From: GCA-2731375 sp002731375
GTDB lineage: Bacteria; Pseudomonadota; Alphaproteobacteria; GCA-2731375
NCBI GenBank assembly: GCA_030752605.1
Contig: JASMDX010000064.1
Coordinates: forward strand, 1-64,000
DNA length: 64,000 nucleotides
Direction: 5' to 3'
The notes beneath the pieces are model-generated. The model ran no database searches. It was not told the DNA's origin and saw nothing but the letters and a program-made list of their open reading frames with translations. Positions 16,003 through 24,574 of this stretch are shown one piece after another; the stretch's first letter is position 1; each line of letters opens with the position of its first letter. A program made the translations under genes and the position numbers.

Positions 16003-17637
16003 TTAGCCATCCGCCTCTGCTCGTAATTCAACCCGGCGGATCTTGCCCGAGATGGTTTTGGGCAGGGCCTCGCGGAATTCGATTTCGCGGGGGTACTTAT
16101 AGGGCGCGGTCAGGTTCTTGACGAAATCCTGGATCTCCACCACCAAATCGTCCGAGGCTTCATAGCCTTCCGACAACACGACAAAGGCCTTGACGATCTC
16201 GCCGCGCATTTCGTCTGCCTTGGCAACAACGGCGGATTCCATGACGCCGGGATGCTCCACCAGGGCGCTTTCCACCTCAAACGGCGAGATGCGGTAGCCG
16301 GATGAGGAAATAATGTCGTCGGAGCGGCCAACGAACCAGATATAGCCATCCCCATCCCGCGTCGCCGTATCTCCGGTGTAGTACCAGCCGTTGCGGAAGG
16401 ATTTCGCCGTCGCCTCTGGATCGCGGAAATAACCGTCGAACAAACCGGGAGGATACGGATCGGTGATTTTCACCGCGATATGGCCGACGATATCGTCCGC
16501 GACCACATTGCCGTCATCATCGATAATGCCGATATCAATACCAGGCACTGGCTTGCCCATGGAACCGGGCCGGATTTCCATGCCGGGATAGTTGGCGACA
16601 ATATTGACGGTCTCGGTCTGGCCATAGCCATCGTGGATGTCACAGCCCGTGGCGGCTTTCCAACTGCGCATGGCTTCGGGGTTCAACGGCTCGCCCGCGC
16701 CGATGCAATGGCGGATGGAGCTAACGTCGTAAGGTGAAATATCCATGGTCGCGAACAGGCGGTAGACCGTGGGTGGGGCACAGAAAGTAGTCACCTTGTA
16801 TTTCTCGATCAGCTTCAAGTGCATATCCGCATCGAAACCAGCAGCGTCATATAGCATGATCGCGGCACCGGCGATAATGGGCGGGAAAATAATGCCCCAG
16901 GCCGCCTTGGCCCAGCCGGTATCGGTCAGGGTCCAATGGATATCGTCCCGGCGCAAACCCTGCCAATAATTACAGGTAATGGTATGGGCCAGGCCGTAAG
17001 CGTGGTCGCGGGCAACCATTTTTGGCAATGACGTAGTGCCGGAGGTGAAATAAATCAGCATCAGATCCGACGCCTTGGTCGGCGGCACCAAGGAACGGTC
17101 AAAGGTATCAGGCGCGGTGGCGCAGGCGCTTTCCTTGCAGGTCCAGCCCGCACGCTCCTCACCAATGATGATCAGATGCTCCAACGTGGGGCATTGATCG
17201 CGCACGGCCTCAACCTTTTCCGCGTGCTCGGCGGTGACAATGACGATCTTGGCGCCGGAGCGGTTGACCCGGTATTCGATATCATGCGCTGTCAACAGAT
17301 TGGTGCCCGGCATGGCAACGACGCCCATTTTCATACAACCGAACAGGGCATGATAAAAGGCAGGTATCCGCGTGATCATGACAAAGGCGAAATCGCCTTT
17401 CTCGGCGCCAATATCCTTGAGCACATTGGCGAACTGGTTCGAAGCCCTCTCCAGATCACCATAGCTTTGTTCTTCCGCGCTTTCGCCATCGTTAGCCACG
17501 GCGATCAGGGCGGTCTTGTCCGCCTTCCCCGCCTGGGTCGCCAGCACATCAAAGGCAAAATTGAAGTCATCCGGAATCTCGAGCTTGAACTCCGCCCGCG
17601 CCGCCTCGTAATCGAAAGTTTCTGCTTCGCTAGCCAT
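16003..17637 (-). CDS. acyl-CoA synthetase (AMP-binding, medium-chain/benzoate-CoA ligase-like)
   Basis: ATP-dependent acid:CoA ligase of the ANL superfamily, about 544 residues. P-loop IYFTSGTTSLPKMVARDH, A5 motif DGYGQTETVNIV, A7 region WYYTGDTATRDGDGYIWFVGR with the ribose-binding Asp, hinge SDDIISSSGYRISPFEVE, and the adenylation Lys in LPKTISGKIRRVELR. The second residue of the usual SGTTGxPK loop is changed to SGTTSLPK, a common variant in this subfamily. Start at ATG 17637; another ATG lies at 17643. Monocistronic on the minus strand, divergent from the CE4 deacetylase. The acid substrate is not evident. Confidence 0.9.
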   Translation of the reverse strand: MASEAETFDYEAARAEFKLEIPDDFNFAFDVLATQAGKADKTALIAVANDGESAEEQSYGDLERASNQFANVLKDIGAEKGDFAFVMITRIPAFYHALFGCMKMGVVAMPGTNLLTAHDIEYRVNRSGAKIVIVTAEHAEKVEAVRDQCPTLEHLIIIGEERAGWTCKESACATAPDTFDRSLVPPTKASDLMLIYFTSGTTSLPKMVARDHAYGLAHTITCNYWQGLRRDDIHWTLTDTGWAKAAWGIIFPPIIAGAAIMLYDAAGFDADMHLKLIEKYKVTTFCAPPTVYRLFATMDISPYDVSSIRHCIGAGEPLNPEAMRSWKAATGCDIHDGYGQTETVNIVANYPGMEIRPGSMGKPVPGIDIGIIDDDGNVVADDIVGHIAVKITDPYPPGLFDGYFRDPEATAKSFRNGWYYTGDTATRDGDGYIWFVGRSDDIISSSGYRISPFEVESALVEHPGVMESAVVAKADEMRGEIVKAFVVLSEGYEASDDLVVEIQDFVKNLTAPYKYPREIEFREALPKTISGKIRRVELRAEADG

Positions 17638-17782
17638 GACCATGAGCCTCTCGTCCGTCATCAATTTCGTTGGCCGTACATTAATCCGCGTAATGCGCGG
17701 AGCCAACCCATCTTTCCTCTTGTGGATTGGGCCGGGTCGGTGAAAACTGGCGTCAACAAAATCCGCGTAAAAGGGAAGCGAG

Positions 17783-18799
17783 ATGAGCCCAATTAATTCA
17801 GGAAGACCCGTACGTCCCGGGGACCGCTATAAGCCCAGACCAACGCCCGGCGGCGGCGCTCCAATTGGACGCACTGGGCCGCGCATTAGCACAGGGGGCA
17901 AGAAGGAAATTCTCTGCGCCTTTGGCGTTGATGTTGATGCGGTCGCCGGCTGGCTGGGGTCGTACGGCGGTGAGGACAGCCCCTGCGATATCTCGCGTGG
18001 TTTGTTCTCTGGCGAAGTCGGCGTGCCGCGCCTGGTCAATCTGTTCGACCGCTACGCCATTCCCACCACCTGGTTCATCCCCGGCCATTCCATCGAAACC
18101 TTTCCCGAGCAGTGCAAAATGGTGGTCGATGCGGGCCACGAGATCGGCATGCACGGCTATTCCCACGAAAACCCCATCGCCATGACGCCAGAGCAGGAAA
18201 TTGCCGTCATGGACAAATGCATTGACCTGATCGAAAAGCTGGCCAAGCGCAGGCCCACCGGCTATGTGGCGCCATGGTGGGAATTCAGCACCGTGACCAA
18301 CGAACTGCTACTGGCACGCGGCATCAAATACGACCACAGCCTGATGAATGACGATTTTCATCCTTTCTATGTGCGGGTAGGCGATAGCTGGACGCCGATC
18401 GATTATTCCAAGCACCCGGATGAATGGATGACGCCCCTGGTACGTGGACAGGAAACGGATCTGATCGATATTCCGGGCAGCTGGTACCTTGATGATCTAC
18501 CACCGATGATGTTCATCAAATCGGCGCCGAACAGTTTCGGCTTCGTCAATCCACGGGATATCGAGGAGTTGTGGCGCGATCAGTTCGATTGGGTCTACCG
18601 GGAAAACGACTATGCCGTCTTTACCATGACCATCCACCCGGACGTCTCGGGCCGGCCGCAGGTTCTGTTGATGCTGGAGAGGATGATCGAATACATCACC
18701 TCGCACACCGGCGTGCGGTTCTGCACCTTTGACGAAATTGCCGATGATTTCCGTCAGCGCTGTCCCCGCGAAGGTGCGGCTGCCAGCGTGCCCGCATAA
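17783..18799 (+). CDS. polysaccharide deacetylase family protein (CE4, HP0310/PgdA-like)
   Basis: NodB-homology carbohydrate esterase family 4 protein, 338 residues. After a 38-residue Pro/Gly-rich N-terminal segment comes EILCAFGVDVDAVAGWLGSY, then ATGDSPCDISRG-like context, TTWFIPGHSIETFPEQ, GHEIGMHGYSHENPIAMT with the metal-site His residues, and GYVAPWWEF. The nearest relative I recognise is the Helicobacter HP0310 peptidoglycan deacetylase. Related sequences are annotated as allantoinase PuuE, so the substrate could be a small amide instead. No signal peptide is visible, which favours a cytoplasmic substrate. It precedes the CxxCG protein and the COG0523 GTPase by only a few bases (one operon), which may supply its metal. 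Confidence 0.82.
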   Translation: MSPINSGRPVRPGDRYKPRPTPGGGAPIGRTGPRISTGGKKEILCAFGVDVDAVAGWLGSYGGEDSPCDISRGLFSGEVGVPRLVNLFDRYAIPTTWFIPGHSIETFPEQCKMVVDAGHEIGMHGYSHENPIAMTPEQEIAVMDKCIDLIEKLAKRRPTGYVAPWWEFSTVTNELLLARGIKYDHSLMNDDFHPFYVRVGDSWTPIDYSKHPDEWMTPLVRGQETDLIDIPGSWYLDDLPPMMFIKSAPNSFGFVNPRDIEELWRDQFDWVYRENDYAVFTMTIHPDVSGRPQVLLMLERMIEYITSHTGVRFCTFDEIADDFRQRCPREGAAASVPA

Positions 18800-18803
18800 T
18801 ATC

Positions 18804-19127
18804 ATGTGCGCGCTCTGCGGTGTCTTGGGGGGACGCGGCCACTGGACAGAAAGCGCCGCCGCACCGGAAGCCTTTGCCTCCCGCCCCGAACAACACACAA
18901 GGGCGCGGGAGCGCCAAGCACGCACCCGCCTGGTTAACCGGGTGCTGGGCCACTACGGACTTAAGCTTGACGACTGGTTGGGCGGCGCCCAAGTGTTGCG
19001 CGGGCGCACCGGGCGCACGGCGCTGGTCAATAATCTGTCCGAGATGTGGGCAGCGGCGGACGATCTAAGCCGCCAGGACTGCGATCCCCTGGACCCGGAT
19101 CTGTTGCAACGTCTGGAAAGAGAATAG
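18804..19127 (+). CDS. small CxxCG-motif protein upstream of a COG0523 GTPase
   Basis: 107-residue protein starting MCALCGVLGGRGHWTE, with Cys2/Cys5 and a nearby His, then an Arg-rich helix (HTRARERQARTRLVNRVL) and a conserved-looking LDDWLGGAQVLRGRTG. It starts 5 bases after the deacetylase stop and ends 2 bases before the GTPase GTG. The CxxC near the N-terminus and the neighbour suggest metal binding or metal transfer. I recognise no named family; the Gly-rich RGRTGRTALVNNL segment occurs in hypothetical proteins next to CobW-type genes. Confidence 0.7.
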   Translation: MCALCGVLGGRGHWTESAAAPEAFASRPEQHTRARERQARTRLVNRVLGHYGLKLDDWLGGAQVLRGRTGRTALVNNLSEMWAAADDLSRQDCDPLDPDLLQRLERE

Positions 19128-19129
19128 CC

Positions 19130-20167
19130 GTGGGCGAATTTTCCCAACAGACGCCAATCAATATCATCACCGGCTTTCTGGGCAGCGGCAAGACGACGCT
19201 GCTGAAGGGCCTGTTGACGGCCCCGAACCTGACCGACACGGCGGTGCTGATCAACGAGTTCGGCACCGTGGGTCTGGACCACGAATTGGTGCAAAACGTC
19301 ACCGAAAGTACGCTATTACTGGATAACGGCTGTCTCTGCTGCGCCATTCGCGGTGACCTGCAAGGCGCCCTGCGTGATCTGCTGTCGCGGCGGCAAAGCG
19401 GCCAGGTGCCGCATTTCAAGCGCGTGGTCATCGAAACATCGGGCCTGGCCGATCCCGCCCCCATTGCCTACACCCTATTGGCGGAGCCGGTGTTGCAGCA
19501 TCATTTTCGCCTGGGCGGTATCATCACAACGGTGGATGCGGTCAACGGCGGAGAGCAGCTACGGCGCTTTCCCGAATCCGTGAAACAGGTCGCCATGGCC
19601 GACCGCCTGATCGTCACCAAGACCGACCTGGCAGAACCGGAACAAATCGGCGTTCTGCATGGTAGCCTGCGGCGTCTGAACAAATCCGCCCAGATCATCG
19701 AAGTGGCGGAAGGCGAGATCCAGCCGGCGGCACTATTGACCGACGACATGTATGACGACGAAGGCCGTAGCCGGGAGATTGAACACTGGCTCGCTGCCGA
19801 GGCTGGTGCGGACGCCCTTGCCCATGATCATGCCGACGACATCCATTCCTTTGCCCTGAGCTATCCCGCGCCACTGGACTGGAGCGCATTCAGCATCTGG
19901 ATGAGTATGCTGTTGCACCGCCACGGAAACAATGTCCTGCGCATCAAGGGCTTACTGAATGTCGCGGGCGTGCCCACACCGGTGCTGATCAATGGCGTGC
20001 AGCATATCGTGCATCCGCCGTCCCATCTGCCCGCCTGGCCCTCCGAAAACCGGCAATCACGCATTATTTTCATTGTCCGGGGTATGGACAGAGTGGCAAT
20101 CAAGACCTCGTTGGCTGTCTTCAACAAGCTCGCCAATCCGGACGTGGCGCCGGGACGCGCCGCCTAG
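19130..20167 (+). CDS. COG0523 / CobW-type GTPase (putative metallochaperone)
   Basis: G3E GTPase of about 345 residues. N-terminal Walker A GFLGSGKTTLLKG, then INEFGTVGLDHELV, the metal-binding GCLCCAIRGDL (CxCC), ETSGLADPAPIA (switch II), and VTKTDLAEPEQ (base specificity). A C-terminal CobW_C domain follows a His/Asp-rich linker (AHDHADDIHS). Family members deliver Zn, Co or Fe to client enzymes. The GTG at 19130 is chosen: it lies just after the upstream stop and begins the homology, while upstream codons overlap the CxxCG gene. Its operon partners are a CE4 deacetylase and a CxxCG protein, both potential metal clients. Which metal is unknown. Confidence 0.9.
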   Translation: MGEFSQQTPINIITGFLGSGKTTLLKGLLTAPNLTDTAVLINEFGTVGLDHELVQNVTESTLLLDNGCLCCAIRGDLQGALRDLLSRRQSGQVPHFKRVVIETSGLADPAPIAYTLLAEPVLQHHFRLGGIITTVDAVNGGEQLRRFPESVKQVAMADRLIVTKTDLAEPEQIGVLHGSLRRLNKSAQIIEVAEGEIQPAALLTDDMYDDEGRSREIEHWLAAEAGADALAHDHADDIHSFALSYPAPLDWSAFSIWMSMLLHRHGNNVLRIKGLLNVAGVPTPVLINGVQHIVHPPSHLPAWPSENRQSRIIFIVRGMDRVAIKTSLAVFNKLANPDVAPGRAA

Positions 20168-20173
20168 GACTGC

Positions 20174-21724
20174 TTAGACAATTCGGCTGTTCGCCTTGCC
20201 CCAATAGCGGTCCTTCAACAAGCGCTTGTATAGCTTGCCGGTTTCAAGCCGAGGCAGTTTGGCTTCGAAGTCGATGGAGCGCGGCACCTTGTAATTCGCC
20301 AGATGCTCGCTGGCATAGCCGGAAATCTCAGCCGCCAGGTCATCAGAAGGCGCAATGCCGGGCGCCGGCTGCACCACCGCCTTGACCTCTTCGCCAAAGT
20401 CTGGGTTCGGCACGCCAAAGACGGCGACGTCAGCGACTTTCGGATGCATGACGATGCAATCCTCTATCTCCTGTGGATAGATATTCACGCCACCGGAAAT
20501 AATCATGAAGCTTTCCCGGTCGGTCAGATACAAAAAGCCATCCTCGTCCAGATAACCCACATCGCCCAGCTTGGTCCAAAGCGGATGCTTGGGGTGCTTC
20601 GCTGCTTCGGTTTTCTCCGGGTCGCCGTGATACTGGAATGGCATCTCATCACGCTCGAAGTAGATGGTCCCCGTCTCGCCTATCGGCAACTCGTCACCAG
20701 CCTCGTCACAAATGTGCAGAACGCCCAATATGGAACTGCCGACGCTGCCGGGATGAGCCAGCCATTGATCGCTGTTGCAAACGGTCATGCCGTTGATTTC
20801 GGTGCCGCCATAATATTCCCAGATAATTGGTCCCCACCAGTCAATCATCTGATGCTTTACATCGATCGGACAGGGTGCTGCGGCATGAATGGCAATCTGG
20901 TGGCTCGAAAAATCATGGCCGGCCCGCTCTGCCTCATCCAGTTTCAACATGCGGATGAACATGGTCGGCACCCACTGGCTGTGGGTTACCCGGTACTTTT
21001 CGATCAGGCGCAGGGATTCGACGGCATCGAATGTCTCCATGACCACGTTCGTTCCGCCAAGGCTGTGCACGGCGGCGGTAAAGCCCAGAGGCGCCGCGTG
21101 ATAAAGCGGCGCGGGCGAGAGATAAATCGTATCCGGACCAATGCTGTAGAGCTGTTGGACAAGGCCATCAAGCATGGACGGATCGACAAATGGTCCGTCG
21201 CTCAACGGGCGTTTGATACCTTTCGGCCGGCCAGTGGTGCCGGAAGAATAATTCATGAAGTCGCCGCGCGGCTCCCCCGCCATTGGTTCAGCCGACTGCT
21301 TGGCGATTTCATCCTCATAGCATTCGAAGCCCGCCACCGTGCCATCGACCATGAGACGGACGGGACAATCGTTCAGGGTAGGTAGTACCCCTTCGGCAAC
21401 GGCGGCCACGCCGGCGGAGGTAACCAGGGCCTTGGAGCCCGAATCGTTGAGGATATAAGTGACCTCCTCGGCGGTCAGAAACTTGTTCACGGCACAGACA
21501 TACATGCCCGAGCGCACCGCGGCCCAGAACACTTCATGGTAGCGGATATTATTTTCCATGAACAGCGCAACAACATCGCCGGGCCGCAGGCCCACCGCAT
21601 GCAGATAATGGGACAGGCGAATACTTCTCTCGTTCAACTGGCCATAGGTCAGACTTTTCCCCGACCCGGCCATGATGGTGGCGATCTTGTCAGGGGCCGC
21701 GGCGGCATGATCGACGATGGGCAT
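20174..21724 (-). CDS. acyl-CoA synthetase (AMP-binding, long-chain/aryl-CoA ligase-like)
   Basis: Second ANL-family acid:CoA ligase in the window, 516 residues. P-loop MNYSSGTTGRPKGIKRPL, IWEYYGGTEINGMTVC, LGDVGYLDEDGFLYLTDR, and the C-terminal catalytic Lys in LPRLETGKLYKRLLKDRYW. The KLYKR ending and the GGTE variant of the A5 motif are typical of FadD3-like or bile-acid/aryl-CoA ligase branches. It starts 45 bases downstream of a four-helix membrane protein on the same strand, so the two are probably cotranscribed. Convergent with the COG0523 GTPase, with only 6 bases between the stops. Confidence 0.9.
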   Translation of the reverse strand: MPIVDHAAAAPDKIATIMAGSGKSLTYGQLNERSIRLSHYLHAVGLRPGDVVALFMENNIRYHEVFWAAVRSGMYVCAVNKFLTAEEVTYILNDSGSKALVTSAGVAAVAEGVLPTLNDCPVRLMVDGTVAGFECYEDEIAKQSAEPMAGEPRGDFMNYSSGTTGRPKGIKRPLSDGPFVDPSMLDGLVQQLYSIGPDTIYLSPAPLYHAAPLGFTAAVHSLGGTNVVMETFDAVESLRLIEKYRVTHSQWVPTMFIRMLKLDEAERAGHDFSSHQIAIHAAAPCPIDVKHQMIDWWGPIIWEYYGGTEINGMTVCNSDQWLAHPGSVGSSILGVLHICDEAGDELPIGETGTIYFERDEMPFQYHGDPEKTEAAKHPKHPLWTKLGDVGYLDEDGFLYLTDRESFMIISGGVNIYPQEIEDCIVMHPKVADVAVFGVPNPDFGEEVKAVVQPAPGIAPSDDLAAEISGYASEHLANYKVPRSIDFEAKLPRLETGKLYKRLLKDRYWGKANSRIV

Positions 21725-21769
21725 CTTCTACTCCTACAAATTACAGCCGCGGCGCTGGACCAAGCGGCC

Positions 21770-22288
21770 CTAGTCCGATAATGCGCCACGTTGCGGCGGC
21801 GCGCGGCGCGTGGTCCAGCCATCGCGGAAGGCGCGCACCACGTGGTGCAGGAGATAAAACAGGATTGCCAGGATCACCATCACGATGATGGCCAGCAAAT
21901 GCCCGCCAAATTCCCCACCGATAATGGTGCCGCGGTTAACCAGGTGCTCCCCCAGCATGGCTACGGCCTGCAAGGTGCCGCCGGCGCAAAAGATCACCGC
22001 CACCAGGATTGCCACCTGCAAACTGTCAAACACCAGAACTTCCACGCTCGAGGCGCCACCCTCGCGCCCAAACTGGTTGCGGAAGCTCTGCCAATGGGAA
22101 ATGACGTAGCCAATAATGCCCACCAGGGATGCGAACCAAAACACCACGTTGGAGAAATGGATCTGTGGAATATGGGCCACCAGATAGATTTCAAACGGTT
22201 TATAAAAATACAGAAAGATCAGCAAAATGATGATCGCGATCAAGCTGATCCATAATTTTGGCCTCCGCGCTGTTGTATCTTCCGCCAT
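21770..22288 (-). CDS. four-helix membrane protein, paralogue of the protein at 42538-43020
   Basis: 172 residues with four predicted transmembrane helices at about 13-30, 45-63, 88-110 and 130-150, and short hydrophilic ends. The first helix ends LLIFLYFYKPFE. The second cytoplasmic or periplasmic loop carries SHWQSFRNQFG, and the third helix holds FDSLQVAILVAVIFCAGG. No family recognised. The same layout and the identical ten residues IFLYFYKPFE recur in the 42.5-kb protein. Both sit immediately upstream of a CoA-metabolism gene (here the acyl-CoA ligase), so a role in uptake or sensing of the acid substrate is possible but unproven. Confidence 0.72.
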   Translation of the reverse strand: MAEDTTARRPKLWISLIAIIILLIFLYFYKPFEIYLVAHIPQIHFSNVVFWFASLVGIIGYVISHWQSFRNQFGREGGASSVEVLVFDSLQVAILVAVIFCAGGTLQAVAMLGEHLVNRGTIIGGEFGGHLLAIIVMVILAILFYLLHHVVRAFRDGWTTRRAPPQRGALSD

Positions 22289-22513
22289 TTCGCCTCAACC
22301 CAGCTCTGCTTTGTCGATCGTTCTTATACTGCAGAATGGTACCCGAAACGGTTCCTTTGTCAAAATAGTCAAATCACCCACCAGATAGTGGCGGGAACAA
22401 GTTGACCGCAGGCAATGGCACGCTAACATGCAGGATCGAAATTTGGCGGATTTGGAGGAAGAATTCGCTAGGTATTTTGTATAGAGTAGGGGCCATAAAA
22501 ATGGGGAGGCAGA

Positions 22514-24574
22514 ATGAGTAGTCGGTTAGGCGTGGATGTCGGTGGCACCTTCACTGACCTGTTGCTGTTCAATGAACAGAACAGCGAATTGCGCCTGTTG
22601 AAAACACCGTCAACGCCCCAGGACCAATCCATCGGCATCATGAACGGTATTTCGCAATTGATCGCCGACACCGGCATCGCCGCCCCGGAAATCAATGCGC
22701 TGCTGCATGGCACCACCATCTCCACCAATACTGTGCTGGAGGAAAAAGGCGCCAAGGTCGGCCTGCTGGTAACCAAGGATTTTGAACAGGTGCTGCATCT
22801 GGCCCGCTCCCAAACCCCCGGGCCCCTGGCCGGCTGGATGATCATGGAGAAGCCCGATCCCTTGGCCGATCTAGAACTGACACGCGGCATACCGGAACGG
22901 ATCAGCGCCCATGGCGATGTGCTCACACCCCTGGACGAGGCCGCAGCGCGCGAAGCGGTACGCGAATTAATAGATGCCGGTGTTGAATCCATAACCGTAT
23001 CGCTGCTGCATTCCTATGCCAACCCGGACCATGAACGCCGCCTGCGCACGATTATCGATGAGACTGCGCCCGATATCCCGATTTCGCTATCATCCGATAT
23101 CCTGCCGGAATTCCGTGAGTACGAACGCACTCTAGTGACGGTGATGAACGCCTACGTGGGTCCATCCATGCAGCGCTATCTGGCCAGTTTCGAGGAGAAG
23201 CTGAAGACCATTCAGTTCTCGCCACACGTCAATATTGTCCGCTCGGACGGCGGTTTAATGTCCGTGATGCGAGCCTCTGATTCGCCTGTACACACCATGC
23301 TCTCGGGGCCTGCGGGTGGCGTATCCGGCGCTGCCTATGTCGCCACCCTGGCGGGACATGGAAATGCCCTAGGCTTCGACATGGGCGGCACCTCGACCGA
23401 TGTCTCGTTGATCCAGAACGGCGAACCGTTGATTTCGCGGCAGACCTCGTTGGGCCACTATCCCATTAAGATCCCCTCGGTGGAGGTTCATTCGGTCGGA
23501 GCCGGTGGTGGTTCCATCGCCCATGTGCCCATGACCGGCGCGCTTCGTGTGGGACCGGAGAGCGCGGGTGCCGCGCCTGGCCCGGCCTGTTACGGACGCG
23601 GCGGCGAACAGCCCACGGTGACCGATGCCAACTTGCTGTTGGGCCGCCTGCCGCCGCAGTTGCTGGACGGCCGCATGGTCCTGGATATCAAGGCAGCGGA
23701 GGAAGTGGTGGGCAAGATCGCCCGTGCCCTGGGTTTGGATTTGCATCAGGCGGCCAAGGGTATTCTTGATATCGTCAATGAAAACATGTTTGGCGCCCTG
23801 CGCCTGGTCAGTGTGCAAAAGGGCCTAGACCCGCGCGATTTCGCGCTGATAGCGTTCGGCGGCGCGGGGCCCTTGCACGGCAACGCTATGGCGATTCTGG
23901 GCAATTGTTATCCGGTTATCGTACCGCCCACACCCGGCGTGCTGTCAGCGCTTGGTTTTCTCTATTCCGATGTAAAGAATGAATTCGCGCAAACCTATGT
24001 ACGCAATATCTCGGACGTGGATGGCAACCAGTTGGGCGAGATCTATGACCGCCTGGGACGGGAGGCGCGCGGCTGGCTGCGCGAGGAAGGCATCGACGAT
24101 CAACGCCAGGAGCTAAACTTCCAGGCCGATGTGCGCTATTTCCGCCAGGGCTATGAATTTGCCCTGCAAGTCAATCCCGACAGCTTGAGCAACGGCGGCT
24201 TGTCGGATCTGGAGGCCCGCTTTGGCGATGCGCACGAGCGCCTTTACGGCTTCCGACTGGAACAGCCGGTGGAATTGGTCAATTTGCGCGCGGTCGGCAC
24301 CGGCGGGGTGGAAAAGGTGCATCTGCCAAGCTTTGACTTGGAAGGCGCGGACGCCTCGGCGGCGATGGTGGAGCAACACAGGGTTTATTTCGACGGCGGC
24401 TTCGTCAACGCCAATATCTATGACCGGAAATCGCTGCGTGCCGGTCACCGCATTACCGGACCGGCCGTTGTCACCCAGGCGGATGCCACGACTGTCATTC
24501 ATCCCGGCCATATCGCCACGGTTGATAGTTACCTGAATATTCTGATTTCACCCGAGGGTGGGCAACCGGCATGA
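22514..24574 (+). CDS. hyuA: hydantoinase/oxoprolinase subunit A (HyuA family)
   Basis: ATP-dependent amidohydrolase subunit of the HyuA/AcxA/OplAH family, 686 residues. An N-terminal actin-like ATPase signature LGVDVGGTFTDLLLF, then HGTTISTNTVLEEKGAKVGL, MLSGPAGGVSGA and GFDMGGTSTDVSLI (phosphate loops), AGGGSIAHV, and a C-terminal beta domain ending around VVTQADATTVIHPG. Family activities include N-methylhydantoin hydrolysis, 5-oxoproline hydrolysis and acetone carboxylation; the absence of a third subunit argues against acetone carboxylase. ATG overlaps none upstream; GGGGAGG precedes it. Its stop overlaps the hyuB ATG (ATGA). The 225 bases upstream carry only the promoter region. Confidence 0.92.
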   Translation: MSSRLGVDVGGTFTDLLLFNEQNSELRLLKTPSTPQDQSIGIMNGISQLIADTGIAAPEINALLHGTTISTNTVLEEKGAKVGLLVTKDFEQVLHLARSQTPGPLAGWMIMEKPDPLADLELTRGIPERISAHGDVLTPLDEAAAREAVRELIDAGVESITVSLLHSYANPDHERRLRTIIDETAPDIPISLSSDILPEFREYERTLVTVMNAYVGPSMQRYLASFEEKLKTIQFSPHVNIVRSDGGLMSVMRASDSPVHTMLSGPAGGVSGAAYVATLAGHGNALGFDMGGTSTDVSLIQNGEPLISRQTSLGHYPIKIPSVEVHSVGAGGGSIAHVPMTGALRVGPESAGAAPGPACYGRGGEQPTVTDANLLLGRLPPQLLDGRMVLDIKAAEEVVGKIARALGLDLHQAAKGILDIVNENMFGALRLVSVQKGLDPRDFALIAFGGAGPLHGNAMAILGNCYPVIVPPTPGVLSALGFLYSDVKNEFAQTYVRNISDVDGNQLGEIYDRLGREARGWLREEGIDDQRQELNFQADVRYFRQGYEFALQVNPDSLSNGGLSDLEARFGDAHERLYGFRLEQPVELVNLRAVGTGGVEKVHLPSFDLEGADASAAMVEQHRVYFDGGFVNANIYDRKSLRAGHRITGPAVVTQADATTVIHPGHIATVDSYLNILISPEGGQPA

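Noticed and set aside
20303..21385. 360-codon plus-strand frame opposite the acyl-CoA ligase
   Set aside because: Antisense shadow of a gene with an intact P-loop, A5 motif and catalytic Lys; no domain recognised in the shadow.
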